Origin: CAZLFA01 sp964558665
GTDB lineage: Bacteria; Desulfobacterota; Syntrophia; Syntrophales; PHBD01
Length of the DNA stretch: 28,032 nucleotides
Assembly (NCBI GenBank): GCA_964558665.1
Contig: CAZLFA010000056.1
Coordinates: 1-28,032, forward strand
Reading direction: 5' to 3'
In this document: positions 1 through 6,981 of the stretch, piece by piece
Numbering within the stretch: position 1 is the stretch's first letter
How the letters are laid out: every line of letters begins with the position of its first letter
The notes under the pieces: generated by a model
Database searches by the model: none
What the model was told of the DNA's origin: nothing
Seen by the model: the letters and a program-made list of their open reading frames with translations, nothing else
Made by a program: the position numbers and the translations under genes

Positions 1-50
1 GGTGGGGGATTTTGACCCGGCCACAGGTGGGGGATTTTCAAGTGGCCATC
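1..50. repeat. Two tandem 25-bp repeats, IS21-like terminal array (partial)
   Basis: Two copies of a 25-bp unit lie head to tail at 1-25 and 26-50. Both begin GGTGGGGGATTTT and share a GGCCA near the end, differing mainly in the middle. IS21-family elements carry several short transposase-binding repeats at each end, and this G-rich motif with a regular period fits that pattern. The rest of the element would lie to the left, outside the window. No transposase coding sequence is visible, so the family assignment is inference. Positions 51-130 hold nothing recognisable. Confidence 0.5.
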
Positions 51-130
51 CGGGCACCGATAAGTACGATTATTTTATAGATATCTTTAAACCCTAAGAT
101 GCTGCATTAAATATTTCTAAGATGCAATAC

Positions 131-168
131 ACAAAAAATAGGGGTTAACAATGTTTCCGTTAACCCCT
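131..168 (-). terminator. Rho-independent terminator after the tRNA-His/tRNA-Arg unit
   Basis: A perfect 10-bp inverted repeat (AGGGGTTAAC at 140-149, GTTAACCCCT at 159-168) encloses a 9-nt loop. Read on the minus strand, the hairpin is followed at once by a run of T (complement of the A run at 133-138). It begins 10 nt beyond the CCA end of tRNA-Arg, where a terminator for this tRNA transcript is expected. Confidence 0.85.
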
Positions 169-177
169 CACTTTTAC

Positions 178-254
178 TGGCGCGCCCGGCACGACTCGAA
201 CGTGCGACCAACAGATTCGAAGTCTGCGACTCTATCCAACTGAGCTACGGGCGC
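178..254 (-). tRNA. tRNA-Arg (anticodon TCG)
   Basis: The minus strand folds as a full cloverleaf. The acceptor GCGCCCG (254-248) pairs with CGGGCGC (188-182). The D-arm contains TAGCTCAG, the T-loop has the GTTCGAGTC form, and the anticodon loop CTTCGAA (222-216) has anticodon TCG at 220-218, reading CGA arginine codons. The discriminator is G and the CCA end is encoded in the DNA (180-178). It lies 80 bp downstream of tRNA-His on the same strand and ahead of a strong terminator, so the two are probably co-transcribed. Confidence 0.95.
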
Positions 255-334
255 ATGATTTTATATAAATGACTTTTCGCCCGTTTCAATATCCGTTCTG
301 AATATTGCATCCGGCGATAATATGAATGGAAAAA

Positions 335-412
335 TGGGGTGAGTGAAGGGATTTGAACCCTCGACCTCCGGGGCCACAACCCGGCACTCTAACCAACTGA
401 GCTACACCCACC
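335..412 (-). tRNA. tRNA-His (anticodon GTG)
   Basis: The minus strand gives a cloverleaf with acceptor GTGGGTG (411-405) paired to CACTCAC (345-339). The extra 5' G that marks tRNA-His (412) pairs with a C discriminator (338). The anticodon loop TTGTGGC (379-373) has GTG at 377-375. The T-loop is GTTCAAATC, and CCA is encoded at 337-335. It is the first gene of a likely two-tRNA transcript. Confidence 0.95.
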
Positions 413-437
413 ATTTAATTCTGATTACAAGAAATGT

Positions 438-443
438 TTTATA
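438..443 (-). promoter_or_regulatory. Possible -10 element of the tRNA-His/tRNA-Arg promoter
   Basis: The minus strand shows TATAAA ending 26 nt before the tRNA-His 5' end, a suitable place for a -10 box. A TTGATA hexamer lies only 13 nt further upstream, too close for a standard sigma-70 spacing, so the -35 assignment is unclear. The AT-rich stretch 444-517 separates this from the SDR stop codon and shows no convincing terminator. Confidence 0.3.
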
Positions 444-517
444 CTGGCGCGGCAATTATCAAAAAGATCTGAATAAAGCAAGATTATTTTTCCGATAATA
501 ATATTGCTCATTTTTCA

Positions 518-1306
518 TTATTTTGCAATCAGCCCCCCGTCATTTACAATGATCTGCCCTGTTATGTAGGATGATGCGTCGGAAGCCAGAAACACCGCAA
601 CCCCTTTCATATCGTCCATATCCCCTACCCTTCTCATTGGAATCAGGCTTATCATATTGTCATGGGCTTCCTTGAATTCCGGTTTTTCTATATAAGCCAT
701 CATATCCGTTCTGAAAAAACCGGGAGCAATTGCATTGACTCTAATTTTGTATGGAGCCAGTTTTACAGCCAGATTCATTGTCAGGAGGTTGATGGCGGCC
801 TTAGTCGAGTTATAGGGTACTGCTGGATGTAAAGCCTCCTCTGAACCGCGAAATGCCATTACCGATGAGATATTGATAATATTGCCGCCGCCCTGATCCT
901 TCATCATTCTCGCAACCTTTTGCGTCAGTATCCAGACTCCGCGGACATTAACATTGAAAAGCTGGTCCCATCTGGCCAGAGGGAAATCCAGAGTCGGCGC
1001 CCCCCAGGTGGCGCCTGCGTTATTAACCAGGATGTCTATTCTGGAAAACCTCTCTTTGGCGGCCTGCATCATCCGGTCAACATCCTCCTCATTTGCAACA
1101 TCACAGGCAAGAGGCAGCACTTGCACGTTATAGGCTTTCGTCAGTTCCCCGGCGGCCGTTTCGAGTGTCTTTAACTTCCTTGAAGTCAGTATCAGATCGG
1201 CGCCTGCTTCGGCAAACCCTTCCGCTATATATCTGCCTATCCCTCTGCCTCCTCCAGTAATCAGCGCAACTTTGCCGTTTAACTTAAACATATCGAGAAG
1301 CTTCAT
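518..1306 (-). CDS. Short-chain dehydrogenase/reductase (SDR) family oxidoreductase
   Basis: A 262-residue classical SDR, the usual length for the family, predicted to be cytoplasmic and to oxidise or reduce a hydroxyl/keto group with NAD(P)H. It has the Rossmann nucleotide-binding motif TGGGRGIG (residues 17-24), a conserved D69, NNAG (95-98), N120, and the catalytic Ser148, Tyr165 and Lys169. The C-terminal ITGQIIVNDGG stretch is also typical. Arg43 after the second strand hints at NADPH preference, but this is inference. The start is supported by GGGAGGG shortly upstream of the ATG. It lies 49 bp downstream of the Coa1/TPR gene on the same strand. The family ranges from FabG-like ketoacyl reductases to sugar dehydrogenases and the substrate cannot be fixed from sequence. 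The crotonase-like gene nearby on the other strand would fit acyl-CoA chemistry, but that is weak evidence. Confidence 0.9.
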   Translation of the reverse strand: MKLLDMFKLNGKVALITGGGRGIGRYIAEGFAEAGADLILTSRKLKTLETAAGELTKAYNVQVLPLACDVANEEDVDRMMQAAKERFSRIDILVNNAGATWGAPTLDFPLARWDQLFNVNVRGVWILTQKVARMMKDQGGGNIINISSVMAFRGSEEALHPAVPYNSTKAAINLLTMNLAVKLAPYKIRVNAIAPGFFRTDMMAYIEKPEFKEAHDNMISLIPMRRVGDMDDMKGVAVFLASDASSYITGQIIVNDGGLIAK

Positions 1307-1355
1307 CTATACCCTCCCAATTTATTAGATTATTTATATTCATGTTTTGTCATAA

Positions 1356-2336
1356 TCAACCTTCGCTGTTTCTGATCAGCGTTTCGTAAATAAGACACCC
1401 CTTCTTGAAGCGGAGCTGGCATGACTTTTCAGCATCCAGTAAAGCCTTGTCAATACTGCCCTTGCGATAATGGCATTCCCCGCGCATGTAGTAGGCCCAT
1501 CCGTTTTTGGGGCTCAATGAAACAGACTTCGTCAGATACCTGATGGCTTCATCGTACTGTCTGTTCTGGGTTTTCAGCCACCCCAGCCAGTCATAGGCTT
1601 CATATTCCTTCGGTTTCATCTGGATAACCTTTGTAAATTCCGAGGCGGCTGTTTCCAGCATATTTAATTTAATCAGCGCCCTACCCCGCCAGAAATGCGC
1701 CAGATAGGCCCGTGGATTTTCCTGTATAACCTTGTCATATTCAATAATCGCCTTTTCAAATTCATTCTGGGCAAAAAAGCGGTGCCCGGCTTCAAGCTCA
1801 CGGTCTTCCTCCCGCCCCACAAGTTTTCCCGCCCCCTCGGGCTGCAGAGACCCGGATTTCAAATCTTCATCATGCTTCTGCTGCCTGACTGCTTTTAATA
1901 CCTTTTTCTCTTCTATTTCCGGAATTGTTATGGATCTTTCGAAACCATTCCGGTCCTGATAGAAGGCTGATGTAGCTTTCCATTTCCCCTTGTCTTTTGA
2001 AAGCGCTATCGACACCCTCACCGATCCTTTAACTCCTATCACCTGCAGCGTAAAATCCGCGCTTCCCCTTTCATCCAAGCTGTGCATGATAAACGGCCAT
2101 CTCAACTGATACTCCCGTACCTTGCCTACAGCCTCGACTATCTCCGGGCTGTTCTGAATGATCCTTTCTGAAAGACGGAAAGGTTCGGATCTCAAAAAAA
2201 GCTGAATGATAATAGCTGCCATAAAGGCAATCGACATGAGACTGACAAGGAGAACTGCAGCCAATTGCAACCGGTGCCGGTTCCATCTCTTCTTTTCAGC
2301 CTTTTGATCAATTGACATATTATTCAGTCCAGTCAT
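1356..2336 (-). CDS. Membrane-anchored Coa1-like/TPR protein
   Basis: A 326-residue protein with a basic N-terminus, one hydrophobic helix (about residues 23-48) and a large domain probably outside the cytoplasmic membrane. Residues about 54-125 (SPEIVEAVG, then GSADFTLQVIGVKGSVRV, then GKW) resemble the Coa1 (cytochrome oxidase complex assembly protein 1) domain, which bacteria use in small membrane-anchored proteins. A charged linker leads to about three or four TPR units (residues ~178-310) with A/G/Y/A spacing and P at repeat ends, for example NEFEKAIIEYDKVIQENP. TPRs usually bind other proteins, so an assembly or scaffolding role is likely, but no partner is shown. The start is uncertain: ATG at 2336 has no clear Shine-Dalgarno and an in-frame ATG at 2318 is the alternative. 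A promoter at 2378-2405 serves it. Confidence 0.75.
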   Translation of the reverse strand: MTGLNNMSIDQKAEKKRWNRHRLQLAAVLLVSLMSIAFMAAIIIQLFLRSEPFRLSERIIQNSPEIVEAVGKVREYQLRWPFIMHSLDERGSADFTLQVIGVKGSVRVSIALSKDKGKWKATSAFYQDRNGFERSITIPEIEEKKVLKAVRQQKHDEDLKSGSLQPEGAGKLVGREEDRELEAGHRFFAQNEFEKAIIEYDKVIQENPRAYLAHFWRGRALIKLNMLETAASEFTKVIQMKPKEYEAYDWLGWLKTQNRQYDEAIRYLTKSVSLSPKNGWAYYMRGECHYRKGSIDKALLDAEKSCQLRFKKGCLIYETLIRNSEG

Positions 2337-2377
2337 CGATTTTCGCGAACACCCGTTTATCGTCGCGGGACAGCACT

Positions 2378-2405
2378 ATTTCACAGAAAAACTTTTGCTT
2401 GTCAA
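2378..2405 (-). promoter_or_regulatory. Probable sigma-70 promoter for the Coa1/TPR gene
   Basis: The minus strand reads TTGACA (2405-2400), 16 nt, then TGAAAT (2383-2378). The -35 is a perfect match and the -10 matches 4 of 6. The start codon at 2336 follows at a reasonable leader length. It is divergent from the plus-strand promoter at 2436-2464. Confidence 0.5.
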
Positions 2406-2435
2406 GACCGTAAGTCTTCGCAAAGGCTTTCAATC

Positions 2436-2464
2436 TTGACACGATGCAGCCTTTTATTTATATC
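2436..2464 (+). promoter_or_regulatory. Probable sigma-70 promoter for the crotonase/DUF169/radical SAM operon
   Basis: TTGACA (2436-2441), a 17-nt spacer and TATATC (2459-2464). The -35 is perfect and the -10 matches 4 of 6. Transcription would begin near 2471, about 68 nt before the ATG at 2539. The rest of the 202-bp divergent region (2337-2538) shows no other clear element. Confidence 0.5.
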
Positions 2465-2538
2465 CTTGCGCAGTGAATGACAATCACCGGTCTATTCGTC
2501 ATCGATGAATAAAACAACCTTTTGAATACGGGGGCACT

Positions 2539-3315
2539 ATGGAACTGAAATTTACCGGTTTCAACACGGAAGGCGCTGTCGGCATTATCACCCTCAACAA
2601 CCCTGAGAAAAGAAACTCATTATCGCTTGAACTGCTGAAAGAGCTGTTCATCATATTCAACCATGCGGAAAGCCTGCCGGAGATTCGCGTCTTGATTTTA
2701 AAAGCCGCGGGAAAGGTCTTTTCATCGGGACACAATCTCGCGGAAATGGTAAACGGCAGTCTTGCAGGCTACCAGGAGATATTCAGGACATGCGGTGAAG
2801 TCATGCAGAGAATTCAAACCCTGCCGCAGCCGGTCATTGCCCAGGTAAACGGCATTGCCACCGCGGCGGGATGCCAGCTTGTCGCCGCCTGCGATCTGGC
2901 CGTGGCAGAAGAAAATGCTACCTTTGGAACACCCGGTGTGAAAATCGGGGTGTTTTGCACAACTCCCGCCATTCCTCTCGTCCGTGCCATCGGCAGAAAG
3001 AGCGCGCTGGAAATGCTTTTCACCGGCCGCATGATTTCTGCTCAGGAAGCCATGAGCTACGGACTTGTAAACAAGGTGGTGCCTGCAGACATGCTTGAAG
3101 CGGAAACCAGGCTGATGGCGGACAGGATTGCCGAAGCCAGCCGCATGACCCTGGCAATCGGCAAACGTGCCTTTTACAAACAGGTAAACATGTCGGATAC
3201 AGAAGCATATACCTATGGCAGCGAGGTGATTGTTTCCAATCTGTTCGCTGTCGATGCCGTTGAAGGGATGAACGCGTTTCTTGAAAAACGCAAACCTGCC
3301 TGGAAAGACAAATAA
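2539..3315 (+). CDS. Crotonase (enoyl-CoA hydratase/isomerase) family protein lacking both catalytic Glu
   Basis: A 258-residue crotonase-fold protein with acyl-CoA-binding features: NPEKRNSLS (21-29), the oxyanion-hole segments SSGHNL (62-67) and A110-G111, and the C-terminal EGMNAFLEKRKP seen in the superfamily. In classical enoyl-CoA hydratase, glutamates equivalent to rat Glu144 and Glu164 drive hydration. Aligned by motif, these are Gln113 (in AGCQL) and Gly133 (in TPGVKIG), 20 residues apart as in the rat enzyme. It resembles the ECHDC3-type subgroup, whose reaction is not well established, so straightforward hydratase activity is unlikely. It is the first gene of an operon with a DUF169 protein 15 bp downstream and then a radical SAM protein. 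An acyl-CoA ligand is family knowledge; the actual reaction is unknown. Confidence 0.88.
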   Translation: MELKFTGFNTEGAVGIITLNNPEKRNSLSLELLKELFIIFNHAESLPEIRVLILKAAGKVFSSGHNLAEMVNGSLAGYQEIFRTCGEVMQRIQTLPQPVIAQVNGIATAAGCQLVAACDLAVAEENATFGTPGVKIGVFCTTPAIPLVRAIGRKSALEMLFTGRMISAQEAMSYGLVNKVVPADMLEAETRLMADRIAEASRMTLAIGKRAFYKQVNMSDTEAYTYGSEVIVSNLFAVDAVEGMNAFLEKRKPAWKDK

Positions 3316-3330
3316 CCCAAGGAGGAGATC

Positions 3331-4107
3331 ATGGAAACCGTCAAAAAGCTTAGTGATGCGTTAAACCGTCTTGTACGTACTGCAACCTTCCCGATCGGAA
3401 TCTCTATTCATGAAGATGGTGATCTGCCCGAAAAAGCAAAACTGCCTCTGAAGCATTTTAAAACCAGGATGACCCTGTGTCAGGGGTTTGCCATAGCAAG
3501 AAGATTCGGATTCACAGTCGGTTTCAGACCGGAAGATCATGACTGCCCAATCGCCATCCAGTCCTTCGGCATCAAGCCGGAGAGCAGACTATTAAAGGAA
3601 GGAGCCATGGCCTATCCGCTCTACGCGGCCACTCCTGAAATAGGTGTCATGCTCAATCAGATGAAGAAGATGCCTTTGAACGAGGAAAGGAGTTTTCTGA
3701 TTGCGCCCCTGGAAAGCGCGACTACTGTCCCCGATGTAATACTGGTGTACGGCAATTCGGCTCAAATAAACCGTCTCGTTCTGGCTGAATCGTACATAAC
3801 GGGAAAACCGGTGCATAGTGACTCGCTGGGCAGGGGATCGTGCATCTATTCACTTATCACTGTATCCGAGGAGAAGGATTACCGTGTAATTATTCCGGGC
3901 GTGGGAGAAAGAGCGCTTGCCCTGCTCGCCGACGACGAACTGATTTTCTCAATACCCAAAGACAGGTTCCAGGAAATTGCCGCCGGCCTTGAGGGGTCTC
4001 AGAAGGCTGGAGGATTTCGCTTCCCCACTCTATTCCCTGCTTTGTTGAGACAGCCGCCGTTTCATCCCAGCTATGGGCCGGTGTTTGAGGAAATGGGATT
4101 GAAATAA
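3331..4107 (+). CDS. DUF169 family protein
   Basis: A 258-residue protein with a strong ribosome site (AAGGAGG, 5 nt before the ATG), 15 bp after the crotonase-like gene. The arrangement resembles DUF169 proteins common in anaerobic bacteria and archaea: an N-terminal helix followed by PIGISIH, a central C-Q-G-F-A-I-A-R-R region (about residues 50-58), an E-x-G block (~103-106), a PDVILVYGNSAQ segment (~133-144), then a GRGSCIYSL block and a C-terminal PGVGERALALL region. There is no signal peptide or membrane helix, so it is cytoplasmic. Cysteines at about 50, 71 and 171 are not arranged as a recognised metal site. The family has no settled biochemical function. Close spacing with the genes on either side says it works with them, and nothing more can be claimed. 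Confidence 0.8.
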   Translation: METVKKLSDALNRLVRTATFPIGISIHEDGDLPEKAKLPLKHFKTRMTLCQGFAIARRFGFTVGFRPEDHDCPIAIQSFGIKPESRLLKEGAMAYPLYAATPEIGVMLNQMKKMPLNEERSFLIAPLESATTVPDVILVYGNSAQINRLVLAESYITGKPVHSDSLGRGSCIYSLITVSEEKDYRVIIPGVGERALALLADDELIFSIPKDRFQEIAAGLEGSQKAGGFRFPTLFPALLRQPPFHPSYGPVFEEMGLK

Positions 4108-4121
4108 CCGAGAATCTGATA

Positions 4122-5672
4122 ATGCCAGAAGACAATAATAAAAGGACTGTCCTGTTCATCCATCCTCCGGTTGTGCGCCCATGCGAACCGCCTGCAGGGC
4201 TCGCGCGACTTGCAAGCGCTCTGCAGCAACATGGAATCGATCACCGCATCCTGGACGCCAACCTGGAGGGCATTCTGCACCTGCTGAACAACCGGGGACG
4301 GAATGTCTGCTCAAACGACACCTGGACGCGCCGCGCCGTGAAGAATGCTTCAGATGCATTGTCCCGCATCAGAAGCCGTCACGCCTTTGATAACCTGGAC
4401 CGCTATCGCCGCGACGTTTCTGATCTGAACCGAGTCCTGGGCAGAACAGCGCATGCGGATATTACGGTCGGTCTGGCAAACTATGAAGATCAAACACTGT
4501 CTCCTCTCAAAAGCTCCGATCTGCTTTGCGCTGCTGCAGACCACGAATCAAGCCCCTTCTTTCCATATTTCTCCAGGCGTCTTTCCGGTCTTTTGGAGGA
4601 TACGGATTATTCTGTCATAGGATTTTCCATCAACTACCTGAGCCAGGCTCTGCCCGCCTTTGCCATGATGGGGTTTCTCAGGAAGCACCGTCCAGGATCG
4701 CGGATCATCGCCGGAGGCGGCCTCGTCACCTCATGGCTGAAAAGGCCGGACTGGCATAATCCCTTCTCCAGGATAATTGATACCATGGTTGCCGGACCCG
4801 GAGAGAGCTATTTTCTTGATGGCTGTGCAAAGACCAGGGGCATTCATTCATCCTTTTCGTTTCATGGTCTTGCACCAGAAGAATATTTATCTCCCGGTCC
4901 CGTTATCCCTTTCTCTGCATCCAGCGGCTGCTGGTGGCGCAGATGCGCCTTCTGTCCGGAAACTTCCGAGAGGAACGACTATCTTTCAATACCCGTCTCC
5001 CGTTTTACGGATGAAGTAATCAGCCTCAGGGAGCAGATGCATCCTGCACTTGTTCATTTTCTCGATAATGCCCTGAGCCCGTTGCACCTTTCAACTCTCG
5101 CAAGGTTGCCGGCATGCGTCCCCTGGTATGGATTCGCAAGAATCTCTGCAGAACTTGCAGATCCTGATTTTTGCCTTGCATTGAAGAAATCGGGATGCGT
5201 TATGCTTCAGCTCGGCCTTGAATCGGGCAGCCAGAAAGTCCTTGATGAATTGGGCAAGGGCATAAAACTGGAAACGGCTTCCAGGGTTTTGAAGAGTTTG
5301 AGAAAAGCCGGAATAGCCTCCTATGTATATCTTCTTTTCGGAACGCCTCCTGAATCCGCAACAGATGCAGAAGATACAATGAGCTTCATTGCCGAGCATG
5401 CAGACCGGATCGGTTTTCTCAATGTCGCCCTGTTCAACCTCCCGGCCTTCAGCCCGGAAGCGGAAAAACTGTCAACCTATGATTTCTATGAAGGAGATCT
5501 TTTCCTCTACAAGGGCTTTCACCATCCGTCCGGATGGAACAGGCCTGCCGTCAGAAATTTCCTCGACAGAGAATTCCGCAGGCATCCCGCCATAGCCCCC
5601 ATAATTGCGAAGGACCCGCCCGTTTTTACATCCAGCCACGCTCCCTTTCTCGTTATGAGGCAATCCGGATGA
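4122..5672 (+). CDS. Radical SAM protein with N-terminal B12-binding-like domain
   Basis: A 516-residue protein and the last gene of the operon. The N-terminus (VLFIHPPVV, then PPAGLARLASALQQHGI, then D-A-N) resembles the cobalamin-binding-like domain that precedes many radical SAM proteins. The IIAGGG...VAGPGE segment (about residues 190-230) completes that fold. The radical SAM core begins at SSGCWWRRCAFCPE, with cluster cysteines 270, 275 and 278, so the spacing is C-x4-C-x2-C instead of the usual C-x3-C-x2-C. LQLGLESGSQKVLDELGKG (~365-383) and YVYLLFGTPPES are typical of the barrel in this superfamily. The start has a poor Shine-Dalgarno, 14 nt after the DUF169 stop, suggesting translational coupling. 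It ends 1 bp from the convergent DUF401 gene. The substrate is unknown. Methylation or a rearrangement would be usual chemistry for the class, but that is inference. Confidence 0.85.
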   Translation: MPEDNNKRTVLFIHPPVVRPCEPPAGLARLASALQQHGIDHRILDANLEGILHLLNNRGRNVCSNDTWTRRAVKNASDALSRIRSRHAFDNLDRYRRDVSDLNRVLGRTAHADITVGLANYEDQTLSPLKSSDLLCAAADHESSPFFPYFSRRLSGLLEDTDYSVIGFSINYLSQALPAFAMMGFLRKHRPGSRIIAGGGLVTSWLKRPDWHNPFSRIIDTMVAGPGESYFLDGCAKTRGIHSSFSFHGLAPEEYLSPGPVIPFSASSGCWWRRCAFCPETSERNDYLSIPVSRFTDEVISLREQMHPALVHFLDNALSPLHLSTLARLPACVPWYGFARISAELADPDFCLALKKSGCVMLQLGLESGSQKVLDELGKGIKLETASRVLKSLRKAGIASYVYLLFGTPPESATDAEDTMSFIAEHADRIGFLNVALFNLPAFSPEAEKLSTYDFYEGDLFLYKGFHHPSGWNRPAVRNFLDREFRRHPAIAPIIAKDPPVFTSSHAPFLVMRQSG

Positions 5673-5673
5673 G

Positions 5674-6981
5674 TCAGCGGGCGAGAAGATAGAAAACGCC
5701 GGACATTCCCAGGGCTGTGACAAGGATGACAAAAGTAGGGCCGAGTATATAGCGGTACGCGCCATACAGAGACGTCCGGAAATATTCGCCTGTGACAACA
5801 AAGCACACATGCATGGGGGAGAGCATCATGCCCATGTATCCGAATCCGTATGCACATACCGTTGTGGCGGCGGCTATCCAGTATGAATTATCCGTGCCTG
5901 TAAGAGCGAAGACGATAGGGAAACTGGCGCCGACAAATCCGAATGCCACCCCTGTTACTGCTCCCGATATGAAGGGAATCAGCATGATAAGGCTGAATAT
6001 GGGTATTCCCGCATGGAGGAATTCATCACGCATCAGAGAAACAATCGTTTTTGACGAACCATCCAGGGGATACTTGAGAACTCCGGAAAAGACCTGTATG
6101 CCGATGACAAGTATCATCATAAGCCAGGTGTTTTTGTCCCTGAAAAGTTGCATCGTTGGCTTGAATGATGAAAAGTCGCTGCAAAAGACCATCATCATGG
6201 CAATTATCAGACCGCCGAACATGGAAAGGAGGCTGGCGAGATTATCGTCCATGCCGGCAAGCGGAAGCAATGCCGATCCGGCAAGTGAAGACAGAACGAG
6301 CACGCTTATCGGACCAAGCGCAGCCATTACATCCGACAGTGCAAATCTCCCCCTGTTTGGATTCTCTCCAATGTCTTCCTTGATGTTGCGTATTATAAAA
6401 AAATAACCGCCTGCGATCATGGCGGCGCTGAAAGGCATCATGGCCAGAAAAAACAGGGCCGCAGGCAGCCCTGAATAACTCATGGCCAGAATGACTCCCG
6501 GATACAGAGGCCACCAGTATTCCCACACATGGCGAAACCAGTAGTTGATTGCCACCTTGTGCTGGAGCGGCAGCTTCATGTCTTCATCTACAGAGTCCAC
6601 AAGCGGCGCCGACACGACAGCACCGCCCGGCATGGGAAGAAGGCCTATCAGTGCAGGAAGACCGATCATGAGTATTTTTTTGCTGTTCAGCCATTCCTTG
6701 AGCGCGTCGATCGTGCACTTCATGCGCCCCGACCTGTTGAGCGCTTCTGTGAATAGCAGCAGCAGCATGATGACTACCGGGAGCAGATAGTTCTCGGGCT
6801 TCAGGAAACTTGTGCATTGCTCGTACAGCCCTCTGACTCCCGAACCCGCCCACAGCGACAGCACAACCGAAAAGATCAGGATTGAATATCCCAGAGGCAT
6901 GCCGAAACGGTTGAAGGCCAGTATTCCCGCGAAGGATAGACCCACCTTGATAAATTGAGGCAGAGTGATTAGCCAGTCCAT
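5674..6981 (-). CDS. DUF401 family multi-pass membrane protein
   Basis: A 435-residue integral membrane protein with about ten to twelve hydrophobic helices spread along its length. It carries features I associate with DUF401, which belongs to the large ion-transporter superfamily: GLLPMPGGAVVSAPLVD in the first third, then FRHVWEYWWPLYPG, and glycine-rich broken helices near the C-terminus (ISGAVTGVAFGFVGASFP, then YGFGYMGMMLSPMH). Helix-breaking glycine/proline stretches of this kind often form a substrate site in ion and carboxylate carriers. The ATG directly follows the birA stop codon with no gap, so the two are translated together. A carrier for an anion or carboxylate is the best guess by superfamily, but the substrate is unknown. 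It converges with the radical SAM gene. Confidence 0.8.
   Translation of the reverse strand: MDWLITLPQFIKVGLSFAGILAFNRFGMPLGYSILIFSVVLSLWAGSGVRGLYEQCTSFLKPENYLLPVVIMLLLLFTEALNRSGRMKCTIDALKEWLNSKKILMIGLPALIGLLPMPGGAVVSAPLVDSVDEDMKLPLQHKVAINYWFRHVWEYWWPLYPGVILAMSYSGLPAALFFLAMMPFSAAMIAGGYFFIIRNIKEDIGENPNRGRFALSDVMAALGPISVLVLSSLAGSALLPLAGMDDNLASLLSMFGGLIIAMMMVFCSDFSSFKPTMQLFRDKNTWLMMILVIGIQVFSGVLKYPLDGSSKTIVSLMRDEFLHAGIPIFSLIMLIPFISGAVTGVAFGFVGASFPIVFALTGTDNSYWIAAATTVCAYGFGYMGMMLSPMHVCFVVTGEYFRTSLYGAYRYILGPTFVILVTALGMSGVFYLLAR

Noticed and set aside
5792..6406. 204-codon plus-strand frame
   Set aside because: Antisense to the DUF401 membrane protein; a shadow of hydrophobic codons.
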